DNA of 64,000 bases from Pseudolysobacter antarcticus (GTDB lineage: Bacteria > Pseudomonadota > Gammaproteobacteria > Xanthomonadales > Rhodanobacteraceae). The notes beneath the pieces are model-generated. The model worked only from the letters and a program-made list of their open reading frames with translations, searched no databases and had not been told where the DNA came from. Position 1 is the stretch's first letter, and each line of letters begins with the position of its first letter. Both the position numbers and the translations under genes were made by a program. Shown in pieces: positions 1 through 8,204 of the stretch. The DNA lies in contig NZ_CP035704.1 of NCBI RefSeq assembly GCF_004168365.1, forward strand, positions 4,588,001 to 4,652,000, written 5' to 3'.

Positions 1-1387
1 TCGGTGCATTGGCAAAAAAAGTCTTCAGCAAAAATCCCAGCACACTGGCCGCGAGCAGTTGCGGAATCACGATGAAGAAATTGAAGATGCCCATGTACAC
101 GCCCATTTTTTTGGCCGGCACGCTGTCCGACAACAACGCGTACGGCAACGATAGGATCGATGCCCAGGCGATGCCGACACCGACCATCGAGGCCAACAGC
201 CAATGCGGATCGCGAATCCATAGGAACGACAGCAGGCCGATGCCGCCGAGACACAGGTTGATCAGATGCGACGAACGCAAACCGAGGCGTCGTGTCATCC
301 ACGGAATGACGATCGCGGCGAGCGCAGCAAAACCGTTGTACGCGGCAAACAACACGCCGACCCAATTCGCGCCTTCGTTGTAGGCAAGCGACGAAGTATC
401 TTTTGTTGCAAAGTGTACTTCTGTCACCGCGCTGGTGGTGTAGATCCACATCGCGAACAAGGCGAACCACGAAAAAAATTGCACGACCGCGAGCCGACGC
501 ATGGTGATCGGCATCGCCTGCAGATCGGCGACGATCGTTGCGAACATGTTTTGCGAGCGGCTGAAACTCACCGCTATCTGCAGCACGCCGTAAGCAAGGA
601 TGCCGCCAGCGAGCAGGTAGAGCTGTTTGTCGATGCGGCTCAAATACACCGCAAGCAGCGCCGCGCAACCCGCCGTCAACCACAACATGCCGGCAACACG
701 AACCCGCGCATGTTGCAGCGGCGCACTTGGCGTACGCGGAACGGTATCGAATGAAGCCAGTGCCTCGGGTGGATATTCGCGGGTCGAAAGTACAGTCCAC
801 GCGACCGCGCCGAACAGCGCGATCGCGCCAGCATAAAACGCGTACTTGACGGTGTCGGGAATCGCCCCCGGCGCGGCGCTGTTGGCAATACCGAGCTGCG
901 CGAGAAACCATGGCAGCAGACTTGCCACCACTGAACCGATGCCGATAAAAAAACTCTGCATCGCGTAACCGCTCGCGCGTTGTGCTGGCGGCAATTGATC
1001 GCCGACAAACGCGCGAAACGGTTCCATGGAAATATTGATCGATGCATCCAGCAGCCACAACACGACGGCGGCAAACCACAGCGTCGGCGAATTCGGCATG
1101 GCGAACAAGGCCAGCGTGGCGAGAATCGCCCCGACCAGAAAATACGGGCGTCGCCGACCCAGCCGGCCCCAAGTGCGATCGGAAAAATAACCGACGATCG
1201 GTTGCACCAGCAACCCGGTCAGTGGTGCGGCGATCCACAAGATCGGGATGTCATCGAGACTCGCGCCGAGGGTCTGAAAAATGCGGCTGACATTCGAGTT
1301 CTGCAATGCAAAACCGAATTGCACGCCCATGAAGCCGAAGCACATGTTCCAGATTTGCCAGAAGGTCAGTTGCGGTCGCGTGGTCAT
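1..1387 (-). CDS. MFS (GPH/SLC45-like) sugar transporter, C-terminus cut by window edge
   Basis: Open minus-strand frame from the ATG at 1387 (MTTRPQLTFWQIWNMC) to the window edge, about 462 residues visible and no stop reached. It encodes a polytopic inner-membrane carrier. The loop after TM2 has the MFS motif GYFSDRTWGRLGRRRPYF, and the start resembles the Xanthomonas MalA-type maltose/maltodextrin carriers. It lies 42 bases after the secreted glycosidase gene, in the same direction as that gene and the GH13 alpha-glucosidase, so it probably imports the di- or oligosaccharide handled by them. The family is clear from motif and hydrophobicity; the substrate is inferred from neighbours. Confidence 0.85.
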   Translation of the reverse strand, partial: MTTRPQLTFWQIWNMCFGFMGVQFGFALQNSNVSRIFQTLGASLDDIPILWIAAPLTGLLVQPIVGYFSDRTWGRLGRRRPYFLVGAILATLALFAMPNSPTLWFAAVVLWLLDASINISMEPFRAFVGDQLPPAQRASGYAMQSFFIGIGSVVASLLPWFLAQLGIANSAAPGAIPDTVKYAFYAGAIALFGAVAWTVLSTREYPPEALASFDTVPRTPSAPLQHARVRVAGMLWLTAGCAALLAVYLSRIDKQLYLLAGGILAYGVLQIAVSFSRSQNMFATIVADLQAMPITMRRLAVVQFFSWFALFAMWIYTTSAVTEVHFATKDTSSLAYNEGANWVGVLFAAYNGFAALAAIVIPWMTRRLGLRSSHLINLCLGGIGLLSFLWIRDPHWLLASMVGVGIAWASILSLPYALLSDSVPAKKMGVYMGIFNFFIVIPQLLAASVLGFLLKTFFANAP

Positions 1388-1429
1388 GGAAACGTTTGCC
1401 TGAAAGTGTGATGGCGGTGGCGCTGTGAC

Positions 1430-3655
1430 TCAGTCCAGCGGCGTGATCTGCAGGTCGCCAGTGTCTGCGGCATGGATCGCACCTGACGCGCCACCTTCGC
1501 CGCCGGTGTAGCGTATGTAGTGCGCCAGCATGCTCATGTTGAAGCCGTTTTCGAGCGCGAATTCGCAGCGCTCTCCGGCCCGCGCGTTGAACGTCATCGC
1601 GGTCGACGCCTGCCAGCCCACACTGTGCGGCATCAGCAGCGGTGCAGATTGCGTATCGACGCGACCGCATTGCACCTGCAGAATTTTTTCGGCCGCCGTG
1701 ATGCCGGTATTGATCGGGCCGTGGTTATTGCGATAGTCCAGCCGCACCACATAATGCCCGCTGCGTGGTGCCGACCAAAGCCGCGGCCACACGCCTGTCA
1801 CCGGCACCGTATCGCCGACGCAGACGCTATCGCTCGGCAGCGACTCGATACCTTTGTCATCGCTGCGAGTCAGGCTGATGCATTGCTGTTCACGACGATG
1901 CGCCAAGGTTGTCGTGCCGCTGAAATTTCGCACCGCGCGATCGTTGATATACAAGTGCAGCGGCCCTGTGGTGGTGCTGCGAATTTGCCAGTGTGCACCG
2001 TCACGAATGACGACTGGCAGCGCCGGCGTGGATGGCGCATACGCGCTGTGCTGCAACGGCAATGGCGAAGACGCGACGTGCCGCGCACGCAGTTGCACGC
2101 GAATGTCGCGGCGATCCGCCACACTCGAATCCGCGACCAGCAGGTTCGCATCATCCGCCATCTGCGCCGGCTTGATCAGCGTGATGTGGCGCTCGGCCAA
2201 ATCGAGCCGGATTTCATTGCGATCACCAAACAGCATCGGCACAAGTTCGCGCGGAATTTTCGGGTCGATCGTATCGTGATCGGTGAGGCCGAATACGCCT
2301 TCGACGACCATGTCGAGATAGGCGGCGACTGACCACAACTGGCGTTTTGAATTGACCACCGGCCCGCTGTTGGCGCCATCGATAAACGTTGTCGCCTGAG
2401 TCGTGAACTCGTAGTTTTCCATATTCGATCCCGCTAGTGCCGCGCCGCGCATGATCGAGCGCAACTCGTGCGCAATGCGCGCGGGCTCGTCGAGTGTGCG
2501 AGCGGCGCGTAACGCATACGCGCTAACAAACGGCCAGATCGCGCGGTTGTGATAGATCGGCACATCGTCGTGTTCGGGCCAGATCACCGCGCTGCCGGCA
2601 TCCCACGTCGGATAATTCGCCAGCGCGCGACGCGCATGCGCTGGCGGCGCGATGCCGGACAAAATCACCAGCGCGGTGCCGAGCAAGTCATACGCTTCGA
2701 TGCGGCGCGGCGCATTCAAACCGCCGCTGTAACTCATGTACAAGCCGCGATCCTCACGCCAGAAATTTTTCTCGATCGCCGCGCCGAGCTGTTCGGCCTG
2801 CTGCCGGTATACCGCGCTGTCGGCATCACCTCGCGTTTGCGCCATTTGCTTCGCCAACTGCAGCGCCTGGTAAAACAAAACGTTGGTCGATAGCGCAAAC
2901 GACTCGGCGATAAAATTGACGTTGCGCGCGGTCCAGCCCGGATAACTTTGTTCGCGCCAATCGAGGAACGACGTCTCGCCGCGATACAAGCCGCGTTGCT
3001 TGTCGAAAACATGGCGGCGATCCTGCGCCAAAGTATCTTTTAGTGCTTTGTATACTTTTTCCGAAAATACCGGGTCGCTGAGCAAATGGCGCGCGCCGAG
3101 AAACCACACGATGCGATCGCTACTCACCGGCCAGCTGCCGCCGCTGCCGGTATCCTGCACGACGTAGCTGGCGGGAATAACCGCTGTTTCAATCGTCGCG
3201 CGCAGTCCGGACAACTTGAATTCGAGCCCGTTGCGCGCGCGCTGCGGATCGAAACGAAAAAGCGCCAAATCAGTGGCGTAGGCCAGATCGCGGGTCCAGA
3301 CATATTTCCATTTTTCGCCGGTTTCCAAGCACTCGCATGGCAGCGCTGCGCCGTGATCGAACGCGGCATCGGTAATCTGGCTTACACGCGCCTGCTCAAG
3401 CTCCTGCTGCGCGAGCGCGAACAGCGCATCGAATAACGGGCTGGCGGTGGTGCTGACCGCCGACTGTCGCGGCAACAAACGTATCACGCCATTGGCGGTG
3501 AGTTGGTAACCATCCGGCGTGACCGCCGCCGTGGTGATGCGGCCGCGATATTGCAGTTCGGTCGACCACGGCTCAGCCGCGCTTGTCGCGGCAATTGGCA
3601 GCGCAATCAACGCAGCAATCAGCAGCGATTTCCACCCATGGCATTGCTCAGTCAT
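1430..3655 (-). CDS. Secreted six-hairpin glycosidase, glycogen-debranching-like
   Basis: 741 residues from ATG 3655. I chose this start because it follows directly on the upstream alpha-glucosidase stop (the two genes share ATGACTGA) and gives a clean signal peptide ending near AATSAA; a longer open frame upstream lies inside the alpha-glucosidase gene. The body resembles (alpha/alpha)6-barrel glycosidases of the amylo-alpha-1,6-glucosidase type, with segments such as KYVWTRDLAYATDLAL, NRAIWPFVSAYALR and KRQLWSVAAYLDMV. The C-terminal 200 residues look like a beta-rich accessory domain. It probably trims branched or modified malto-oligosaccharides in the periplasm for the neighbouring carrier. 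The exact family and bond specificity cannot be settled by reading. Confidence 0.75.
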   Translation of the reverse strand: MTEQCHGWKSLLIAALIALPIAATSAAEPWSTELQYRGRITTAAVTPDGYQLTANGVIRLLPRQSAVSTTASPLFDALFALAQQELEQARVSQITDAAFDHGAALPCECLETGEKWKYVWTRDLAYATDLALFRFDPQRARNGLEFKLSGLRATIETAVIPASYVVQDTGSGGSWPVSSDRIVWFLGARHLLSDPVFSEKVYKALKDTLAQDRRHVFDKQRGLYRGETSFLDWREQSYPGWTARNVNFIAESFALSTNVLFYQALQLAKQMAQTRGDADSAVYRQQAEQLGAAIEKNFWREDRGLYMSYSGGLNAPRRIEAYDLLGTALVILSGIAPPAHARRALANYPTWDAGSAVIWPEHDDVPIYHNRAIWPFVSAYALRAARTLDEPARIAHELRSIMRGAALAGSNMENYEFTTQATTFIDGANSGPVVNSKRQLWSVAAYLDMVVEGVFGLTDHDTIDPKIPRELVPMLFGDRNEIRLDLAERHITLIKPAQMADDANLLVADSSVADRRDIRVQLRARHVASSPLPLQHSAYAPSTPALPVVIRDGAHWQIRSTTTGPLHLYINDRAVRNFSGTTTLAHRREQQCISLTRSDDKGIESLPSDSVCVGDTVPVTGVWPRLWSAPRSGHYVVRLDYRNNHGPINTGITAAEKILQVQCGRVDTQSAPLLMPHSVGWQASTAMTFNARAGERCEFALENGFNMSMLAHYIRYTGGEGGASGAIHAADTGDLQITPLD

Positions 3656-5279
3656 GCGGGTTGGAGACGACGCGCGCATAGATCGCCGCATATCCCGCCA
3701 ACTGCAATTGGTTAGCTTGTATCTCACCAGCCAGCGGGCCGGGACATTCGATTTGCTGCAGTAACAATGACGGCGGCAACGGCGCGGTTAGCGCAGTTTC
3801 GCCGAGGTTGAACGCGACGAACAAAACATCATCGCCAAGCGTGCGGATGAAAAGCAGCAAGGGTTCCGCCGCCTCGATAAAACGAATCGTGCCCCAGCGC
3901 AATGCCGGCTGGTTTTTGCGCCAATGCATGAAGTTGCGCACGCCGTTTAATACCGATGTGCTATCGGCTTGCTGACGCGAAACAGCAAGCGCACGGTGCT
4001 GATCGGGGATCGGCAGCCACGGTGCGGCGGTGCTGAAACCCGCGCTTTTGCTATCGTCCCACGGCATCGGCGTGCGACAACCATCGCGCCCTTTGAAGTT
4101 CGGCCAGAACGCGATGCCATACGGATCCTGCAATTGCGCGAACGGCACATCGGCCTCGGTCAAGCCAAGTTCCTCGCCCTGATAAATGCACATCGAACCA
4201 CGCAATGATGCGACCAACGCCACCAGTAGTTTTGGCAGCGAGGGCAGTGCTGTTTCGCCGCCCCAGCGACTCACCACACGTTTCACATCATGATTGGAAA
4301 TGGCCCAGCACGGCCAGCCATCGGTAAGTTTCTGCTCCAGTGCCTCGACGGTCTGGCGGATATAACGCGCCGAGAAATCATCGCCGAGCAATTCAAAACT
4401 GTAGGCCATGTGCAGGCGATTGCCGTGCGTGTATTCGGCCATCGTCGCCAACGAATCTTCCGACGAAATCTCGCCGAGCATCGCCACCTGCGGATAGCTG
4501 TCGGCAAGGCGTCGCAGGTCTTCGAGGAAGAGCAGATTTTCCGGCTGGGTATTGTTGTAGTAGTGATACTGAAACGCGTACGGGTTGTCGGCACTGAAAC
4601 CGCGGCCAACACGTTGCGCTTTTGGTTTGGCCGGATTGTCGCGCAACTGCGCATCGTGGAAACAGAAGTTGATGGCATCGAGACGAAACGCATCCACACC
4701 TTTTTCCATCCAGAACCGCAGATTCTCCAGGGTTGCTGCACGCACTGCCGGATTGTGGAAATTCAGATCGGCCTGCGCCGACAGAAAGTTGTGCAGATAA
4801 TACTGGCCGCGCCGCGGCTCCCAGCGCCAGGCCACACCACCGAAGATCGATAGCCAGTTGTTGGGCGGCGTGCCGTCAGCTTTTGCATCGGCCCAAACGT
4901 ACCAGTCGGCCTTGGCATTGCTGGCATTTTCGCGGCTCTCGCGAAACCAGTCGTGGGCGATCGAGGTATGACTCAACACCTGATCGATCATGACCTTCAG
5001 CCCGAGCCGATGCGCCTTGTCGAGCAGCTCATCGAAATCCGCCATGTCACCGAACAGCGGATCCACCTGGCGATAGTCGGCGATGTCATAACCGAAATCG
5101 GCCATCGGCGATTTGAAGAACGGCGAGATCCAGATCGCATCGACGCCAAGACTCGCGATGTAGTCCAGCCGCGCGATGATGCCCGGCAGATCGCCCACGC
5201 CATCACCGTTGGTATCGAGAAAGCTGCGCGGGTAAATCTGATAGATGACGGCGCTGCGCCACCAGGTCGAATCGGGCAT
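3648..5279 (-). CDS. GH13 alpha-glucosidase (oligo-1,6/alpha-1,4-glucosidase type)
   Basis: 543 residues, usual length for the GH13 oligosaccharide subfamilies. The start WWRSAVIYQIYPRSF is the classic beta1 signature. Catalytic residues can be placed: nucleophile D201 in GVDAFRLDAINF, acid/base E270 in AMLGEIS, and D331 in ISNHDVKRV. There is no signal peptide, so it acts in the cytoplasm on imported maltose, isomaltose or short maltodextrins, releasing glucose. First gene of a minus-strand operon with the debranching-like enzyme (8-base overlap) and the MFS carrier. No regulator gene is visible in the window. Confidence 0.93.
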   Translation of the reverse strand: MPDSTWWRSAVIYQIYPRSFLDTNGDGVGDLPGIIARLDYIASLGVDAIWISPFFKSPMADFGYDIADYRQVDPLFGDMADFDELLDKAHRLGLKVMIDQVLSHTSIAHDWFRESRENASNAKADWYVWADAKADGTPPNNWLSIFGGVAWRWEPRRGQYYLHNFLSAQADLNFHNPAVRAATLENLRFWMEKGVDAFRLDAINFCFHDAQLRDNPAKPKAQRVGRGFSADNPYAFQYHYYNNTQPENLLFLEDLRRLADSYPQVAMLGEISSEDSLATMAEYTHGNRLHMAYSFELLGDDFSARYIRQTVEALEQKLTDGWPCWAISNHDVKRVVSRWGGETALPSLPKLLVALVASLRGSMCIYQGEELGLTEADVPFAQLQDPYGIAFWPNFKGRDGCRTPMPWDDSKSAGFSTAAPWLPIPDQHRALAVSRQQADSTSVLNGVRNFMHWRKNQPALRWGTIRFIEAAEPLLLFIRTLGDDVLFVAFNLGETALTAPLPPSLLLQQIECPGPLAGEIQANQLQLAGYAAIYARVVSNPHD

Positions 5280-5560
5280 CGATACTGCTCCCCATGCATT
5301 CCGGCCCGTTTACAGACGTGCCCTTGATTGTCCGCGACAGCTTAGCGTTTCGCCTTGCCCGGAACACAAAAGTGCATACGTATTCATTGAAGTGGCCGCG
5401 ATGCTCGAACGTGGACTTACCGAAAGCAATGGCAGATAGTTGCGTCTCGATTCGGAAACGGCCTTTCGTAACAGCTCAGCTTTATTTGTCGGATGCGTGC
5501 GCAGGTATAACTGGCGATCGCTGCACTGGGGGTTTTTACCGATAGACCATCTGCAAAATA

Positions 5561-5701
5561 TTAGGACGTCTAAATCGGAGAGCCTGATCTGTCTTTCCCG
5601 AAAAACAAGCGCGGATATAATTGTTCAATATGCATCACGCTGCCGTCGTTGACTTTAGACCGCGCGACCGGAAGACTCACCCCATTTCTAATTCTAGTTA
5701 G
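5561..5701 (+). other. attI-like element A (integron primary site without an adjacent integrase)
   Basis: This stretch begins with a palindrome (TTAGGACGTCTAAAT, 5561) and ends with a simple site in which an inverted core (TTTCTAAT) faces GTTAGAA at 5697. It matches the element at 40244-40383: same palindrome type at the left, TTGACTTTAGACC 48 bases before the terminal GTTAG in both, and CATTTCTAAT-N-CTAGTTAG at the right end. Total spacing is 136 versus 135 bases. Each copy is followed at once by a small gene and then an attC site, which is how attI sits in an integron. No intI gene lies in the window, so attI identity is inference. Confidence 0.6.
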
Positions 5702-5714
5702 AAGGCCAAGCGAA

Positions 5715-5972
5715 ATGTCTGTCGAGCATTGGATTGTTGGTCCCGAACATGACGACTCGCTTTTCGTGCGCTTGGGTCACGCACTCAGATCTCTAGGTTA
5801 CAAACTCGGCCCAGAGTGGTCAGGTGTCGGGGGCTCGCAAGAAATCTCCAACTGGGAGGTATCGAGTGAGAACGGTACACTTGTCGTCGAGTCCGAGACG
5901 TTTATTGGGCTGTCTGTCTTAGGCGCTGCCAAGTTGGTTCAACAACTGCGGTTACAGTTCGAGGCGGCTTAG
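5715..5972 (+). CDS. Cassette-borne small protein, unknown function
   Basis: 85 residues from the ATG at 5715 (MSVEHWIVGPEHDD); GAAGG 9 bases upstream can serve as ribosome binding site. A longer frame starting at TTG 5649 would run through the attI-like site and is less likely. I do not recognise the family. It is acidic, has no signal peptide or membrane segment, and reads as a small alpha/beta domain. It sits between the attI-like element and an attC, so it is the gene of the first cassette of this array. Confidence 0.6.
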   Translation: MSVEHWIVGPEHDDSLFVRLGHALRSLGYKLGPEWSGVGGSQEISNWEVSSENGTLVVESETFIGLSVLGAAKLVQQLRLQFEAA

Positions 5973-5974
5973 CC

Positions 5975-6030
5975 TTCTAACAATTCATTCAAGCGGACGT
6001 GCCTTTGGCACGCCGCTTAATTCAGGCGTT
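5975..6030 (+). other. attC site 1, interrupted by IS at its right core
   Basis: Left core TTCTAAC (5975), a GCGGACG...CGCCGCT stem with a short GTGCC/GGCAC tip, and right core GCGTT ending at 6030. It begins three bases after the stop of the cassette gene, the standard attC position. The bases after GTT that would complete GTTRRRY are found beyond the IS as GTTAGGG (7781), so the IS entered the right core site. Confidence 0.85.
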
Positions 6031-7780
6031 GAGGCTGTAGAAAAACCCCTTTTCGAGCACGCGCGATGATCTTCGCGGCGATATGAGAACGCTGCATGTC
6101 AGGGTGTTTGTCTGCCGACGCGCTCGTGGTGCGCGTCGGCATCCGGGCCATAGCTGCCTGATGCGTAAAACCCTCGAAGCGCGCGGGCTTTTCCGTTGCC
6201 TTCATGCTGCTTTTCGGTAGTTCGCCCACTTCTCGATGTTGTGCACCAGAGCGAACAGCTTCCATTGACCATCCACCTTTGTCTGGCCACGCAGGGTGAA
6301 GCGGTTGAGCCGTTTGTTGTGGCGCAGGTTACCGAACACCGGCTCGACCGTGGCGAAGCGTCTTCCATACTGTTCGCGGCCTTCGTCACTGTCGATGCGT
6401 TCGCGCATGCGTTGCGTGTGCGTGGCGATGGCTTTGCGCGTGAGCACGGCGACTTGCCGTGCCGGTGTCGTCTCGGGTTTGCGCAGGCATTGCGCTCGTC
6501 GTGTGCAGTGCTCGCACGTCGCTGCCGGCGCGCGGAACTTGATGGCGGCGTAACTACCGATGGTGCAGTCCTTGCCATTGCGATACAGCCGTTGACCGGC
6601 CGGGCAGATGGCGTGCGAATGATCTGCTGCGATGATGAAATCCTCGCTGCCAAACAGGCGCGGTTTCTTTGCTCGACGTGATTTGTCGTAAAGCGGATCG
6701 GGCTTGCTCGTGTGTTTGCCCTGCTCGGCAAACCGTTCGTCGCGACGGCGCATCTGGTTGTCGGCAATCAATGCATCGATACCGCGTTCGGCCAGTGCGG
6801 CGAGGTTGGCTTCGCAGTGATAACCGGCATCGGCGGTGATCAGCGTGGTGGCGTTGCGTTGATAGGCGCAGGCATCCAGCACCGGCAGCAGCAGCTCTTG
6901 TTCCGATCCGGTGCCATGCGCCGAGGCCTCGACAATGACCTGATGTGCAGCATCGACGACAGCGACGCCGCAGTAGCCTTGGATCACCCCTTTGTCGGTA
7001 GCCAGCTTGGCCGAGGCGTTGTCGGTGCGGTTGGATTTACGGATCGATCCGCGCGTACCGGCGCGGTCGGTGGGGTTCTCGATTAGCCACGTGCGCAGCT
7101 TCGCTGCTTCCTTCGTCAGGCGCTCGATGCGTGCGGTCGCCTTCGCATCCATGACGGTCTCGGCGCTGCCGGCATCGTTGGCCTGATGACGGTCGAGCAT
7201 GGTCTTGGCGGCACGCTCCATCTTCTGTGCTTGCGCGAGAAACTCCGCGCGTGTGCCGGAGCGGTGCTTCGAGGCATTCGACGGCAGTTTGACGCCGTCG
7301 ATGGCGAACATGGTTCGCCCGATCAGACCTTCCTTGCCGAGCAGCGTCAGTACCTGACCGAACACCGACGCGATCGCATCCCGCGAGCGGCTGACGAAGT
7401 CCGCGATCGTGGTGAAGTGCGGCTTGGCATCGCCCGTGATCGCGATGAACACAACATTGTCGCGGCACGCGCGCTCGATCGCACGTGAGCTGATCATGCC
7501 TTGCGAGTAGGCCAACAGCACTGCCTTGAGCAACATCGCCGGCGCATGCGCCGACGCACCGACCTCATCGTTGCGGTAGTGCGCATCGAACAGCGATAAG
7601 TCCAGCGCGTCGACGACGTGATGCACGGCGTGGGCGAACGAGCCCGGTAGCAACTGCGCTTCCAGATCCACCGGCAACAGCCGCGGACTCATGTCCACCA
7701 CTTTGTAGCGCGCCATCACCGACTCCCTTGATCATCTCGCTTCTTGCGAGCAAGATCGGGGCCAGTTTTTCTACAGCTTC
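6031..7780 (-). mobile_element. IS1182-type insertion sequence, copy 1 (1750 bp)
   Basis: The ends are GAGGCTGTAGAAAAAC (left) and the complement of GAAGCTGTAGAAAAAC (right): a 16-bp inverted repeat with one mismatch. GTT stands on both outer sides (6028-6030 and 7781-7783), consistent with a 3-bp target duplication. It carries one minus-strand transposase gene. Copy 2 (8205-9954) has the same length and appears identical, including the non-coding ends, so the duplication is recent. Confidence 0.9.
6202..7719 (-). CDS. IS1182 family transposase (copy 1)
   Basis: 505 residues. An N-terminal DUF772-like region (about residues 15-110) is followed by a DDE nuclease domain with FAIDGVKLPS, VVDAAHQVIVEAS and LITADAGYHCEANL as the probable acidic blocks. 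A Cys cluster CEHCTRRAQC and the terminal EPVFGNLRHNKRLNRF are typical of the IS1182 group. The start at the double ATG 7719 lies 61 bases inside the right IS end. It should cut and join this IS; the gene is intact. Confidence 0.92.
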   Translation of the reverse strand: MMARYKVVDMSPRLLPVDLEAQLLPGSFAHAVHHVVDALDLSLFDAHYRNDEVGASAHAPAMLLKAVLLAYSQGMISSRAIERACRDNVVFIAITGDAKPHFTTIADFVSRSRDAIASVFGQVLTLLGKEGLIGRTMFAIDGVKLPSNASKHRSGTRAEFLAQAQKMERAAKTMLDRHQANDAGSAETVMDAKATARIERLTKEAAKLRTWLIENPTDRAGTRGSIRKSNRTDNASAKLATDKGVIQGYCGVAVVDAAHQVIVEASAHGTGSEQELLLPVLDACAYQRNATTLITADAGYHCEANLAALAERGIDALIADNQMRRRDERFAEQGKHTSKPDPLYDKSRRAKKPRLFGSEDFIIAADHSHAICPAGQRLYRNGKDCTIGSYAAIKFRAPAATCEHCTRRAQCLRKPETTPARQVAVLTRKAIATHTQRMRERIDSDEGREQYGRRFATVEPVFGNLRHNKRLNRFTLRGQTKVDGQWKLFALVHNIEKWANYRKAA

Positions 7781-7792
7781 GTTAGGGGTCGC

Positions 7793-8158
7793 ATGAAAGT
7801 ATTCGCTCTACTTGTGGCTTGTGCGGTGGCACTGAGCGGGTGCGCTCGGTCGGTCAACTTCACTCTTCCAAATGGCCCGCTTAGCCTGTCGTTTACGGTA
7901 AACGGTGCTCCCACCAAACAGTGCGCTATCAGCCAAAACTCAGAGCAATACAAGGCTCTTTCCGCTTGGCTCCGCACGCATCAAGATGGCTGGCAGAGCA
8001 GCGTCGTCACTTACATACCCAGCGTCGTAGTCACCGGCGATGGCTTCAATCTCAACTTCCTGCACTCGGCTGCCATACTCAACCATGCAAAAAGCCAATT
8101 CACTCATCAGGTGTCGCCAAACGATTACGTGTTTCTTGTCTGCGCTGGCAACCCCTAA
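7793..8158 (+). CDS. Cassette-borne small lipoprotein, unknown function
   Basis: 121 residues starting 10 bases after the right IS end. The start has a lipoprotein signal with lipobox ALSGC (Cys16), so it is probably exported and lipidated. The remainder is a small soluble beta-rich domain with two further Cys (in KQCAISQ and FLVCAGNP) that could form a disulfide. I do not recognise the family. An attC overlaps its stop codon, so it is the gene of cassette 2, now boxed in by two direct IS copies. Confidence 0.7.
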   Translation: MKVFALLVACAVALSGCARSVNFTLPNGPLSLSFTVNGAPTKQCAISQNSEQYKALSAWLRTHQDGWQSSVVTYIPSVVVTGDGFNLNFLHSAAILNHAKSQFTHQVSPNDYVFLVCAGNP

Positions 8159-8204
8159 CCAGTCATCCAAGCGGACGGCTCCGCCGCCGCTTAATTCCAG
8201 CGTT
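8153..8204 (+). other. attC site 2, interrupted by IS at its right core
   Basis: Left core CCCTAAC overlaps the stop of the lipoprotein gene. The stem is GCGGACGG/CCGCCGC and the right core GCGTT ends at 8204, where IS copy 2 begins. The missing half reappears as GTTACAT at 9955. The inner spacers (ATCCAAGCGGACGG, CTTAATTCCAGCG) are close to attC 1. Confidence 0.82.

Noticed and set aside
1520-2332. Long plus-strand open frames over the glycosidase operon and similar antisense frames elsewhere
   Set aside because: They mirror real genes on the other strand, have Arg/His-rich composition typical of GC-rich shadow frames, and no ribosome binding sites or family motifs.
5649-5714. TTG start at 5649 for the first cassette gene
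   Set aside because: It would make the protein's first 22 residues from the attI-like element; the ATG at 5715 lies in the cassette proper.
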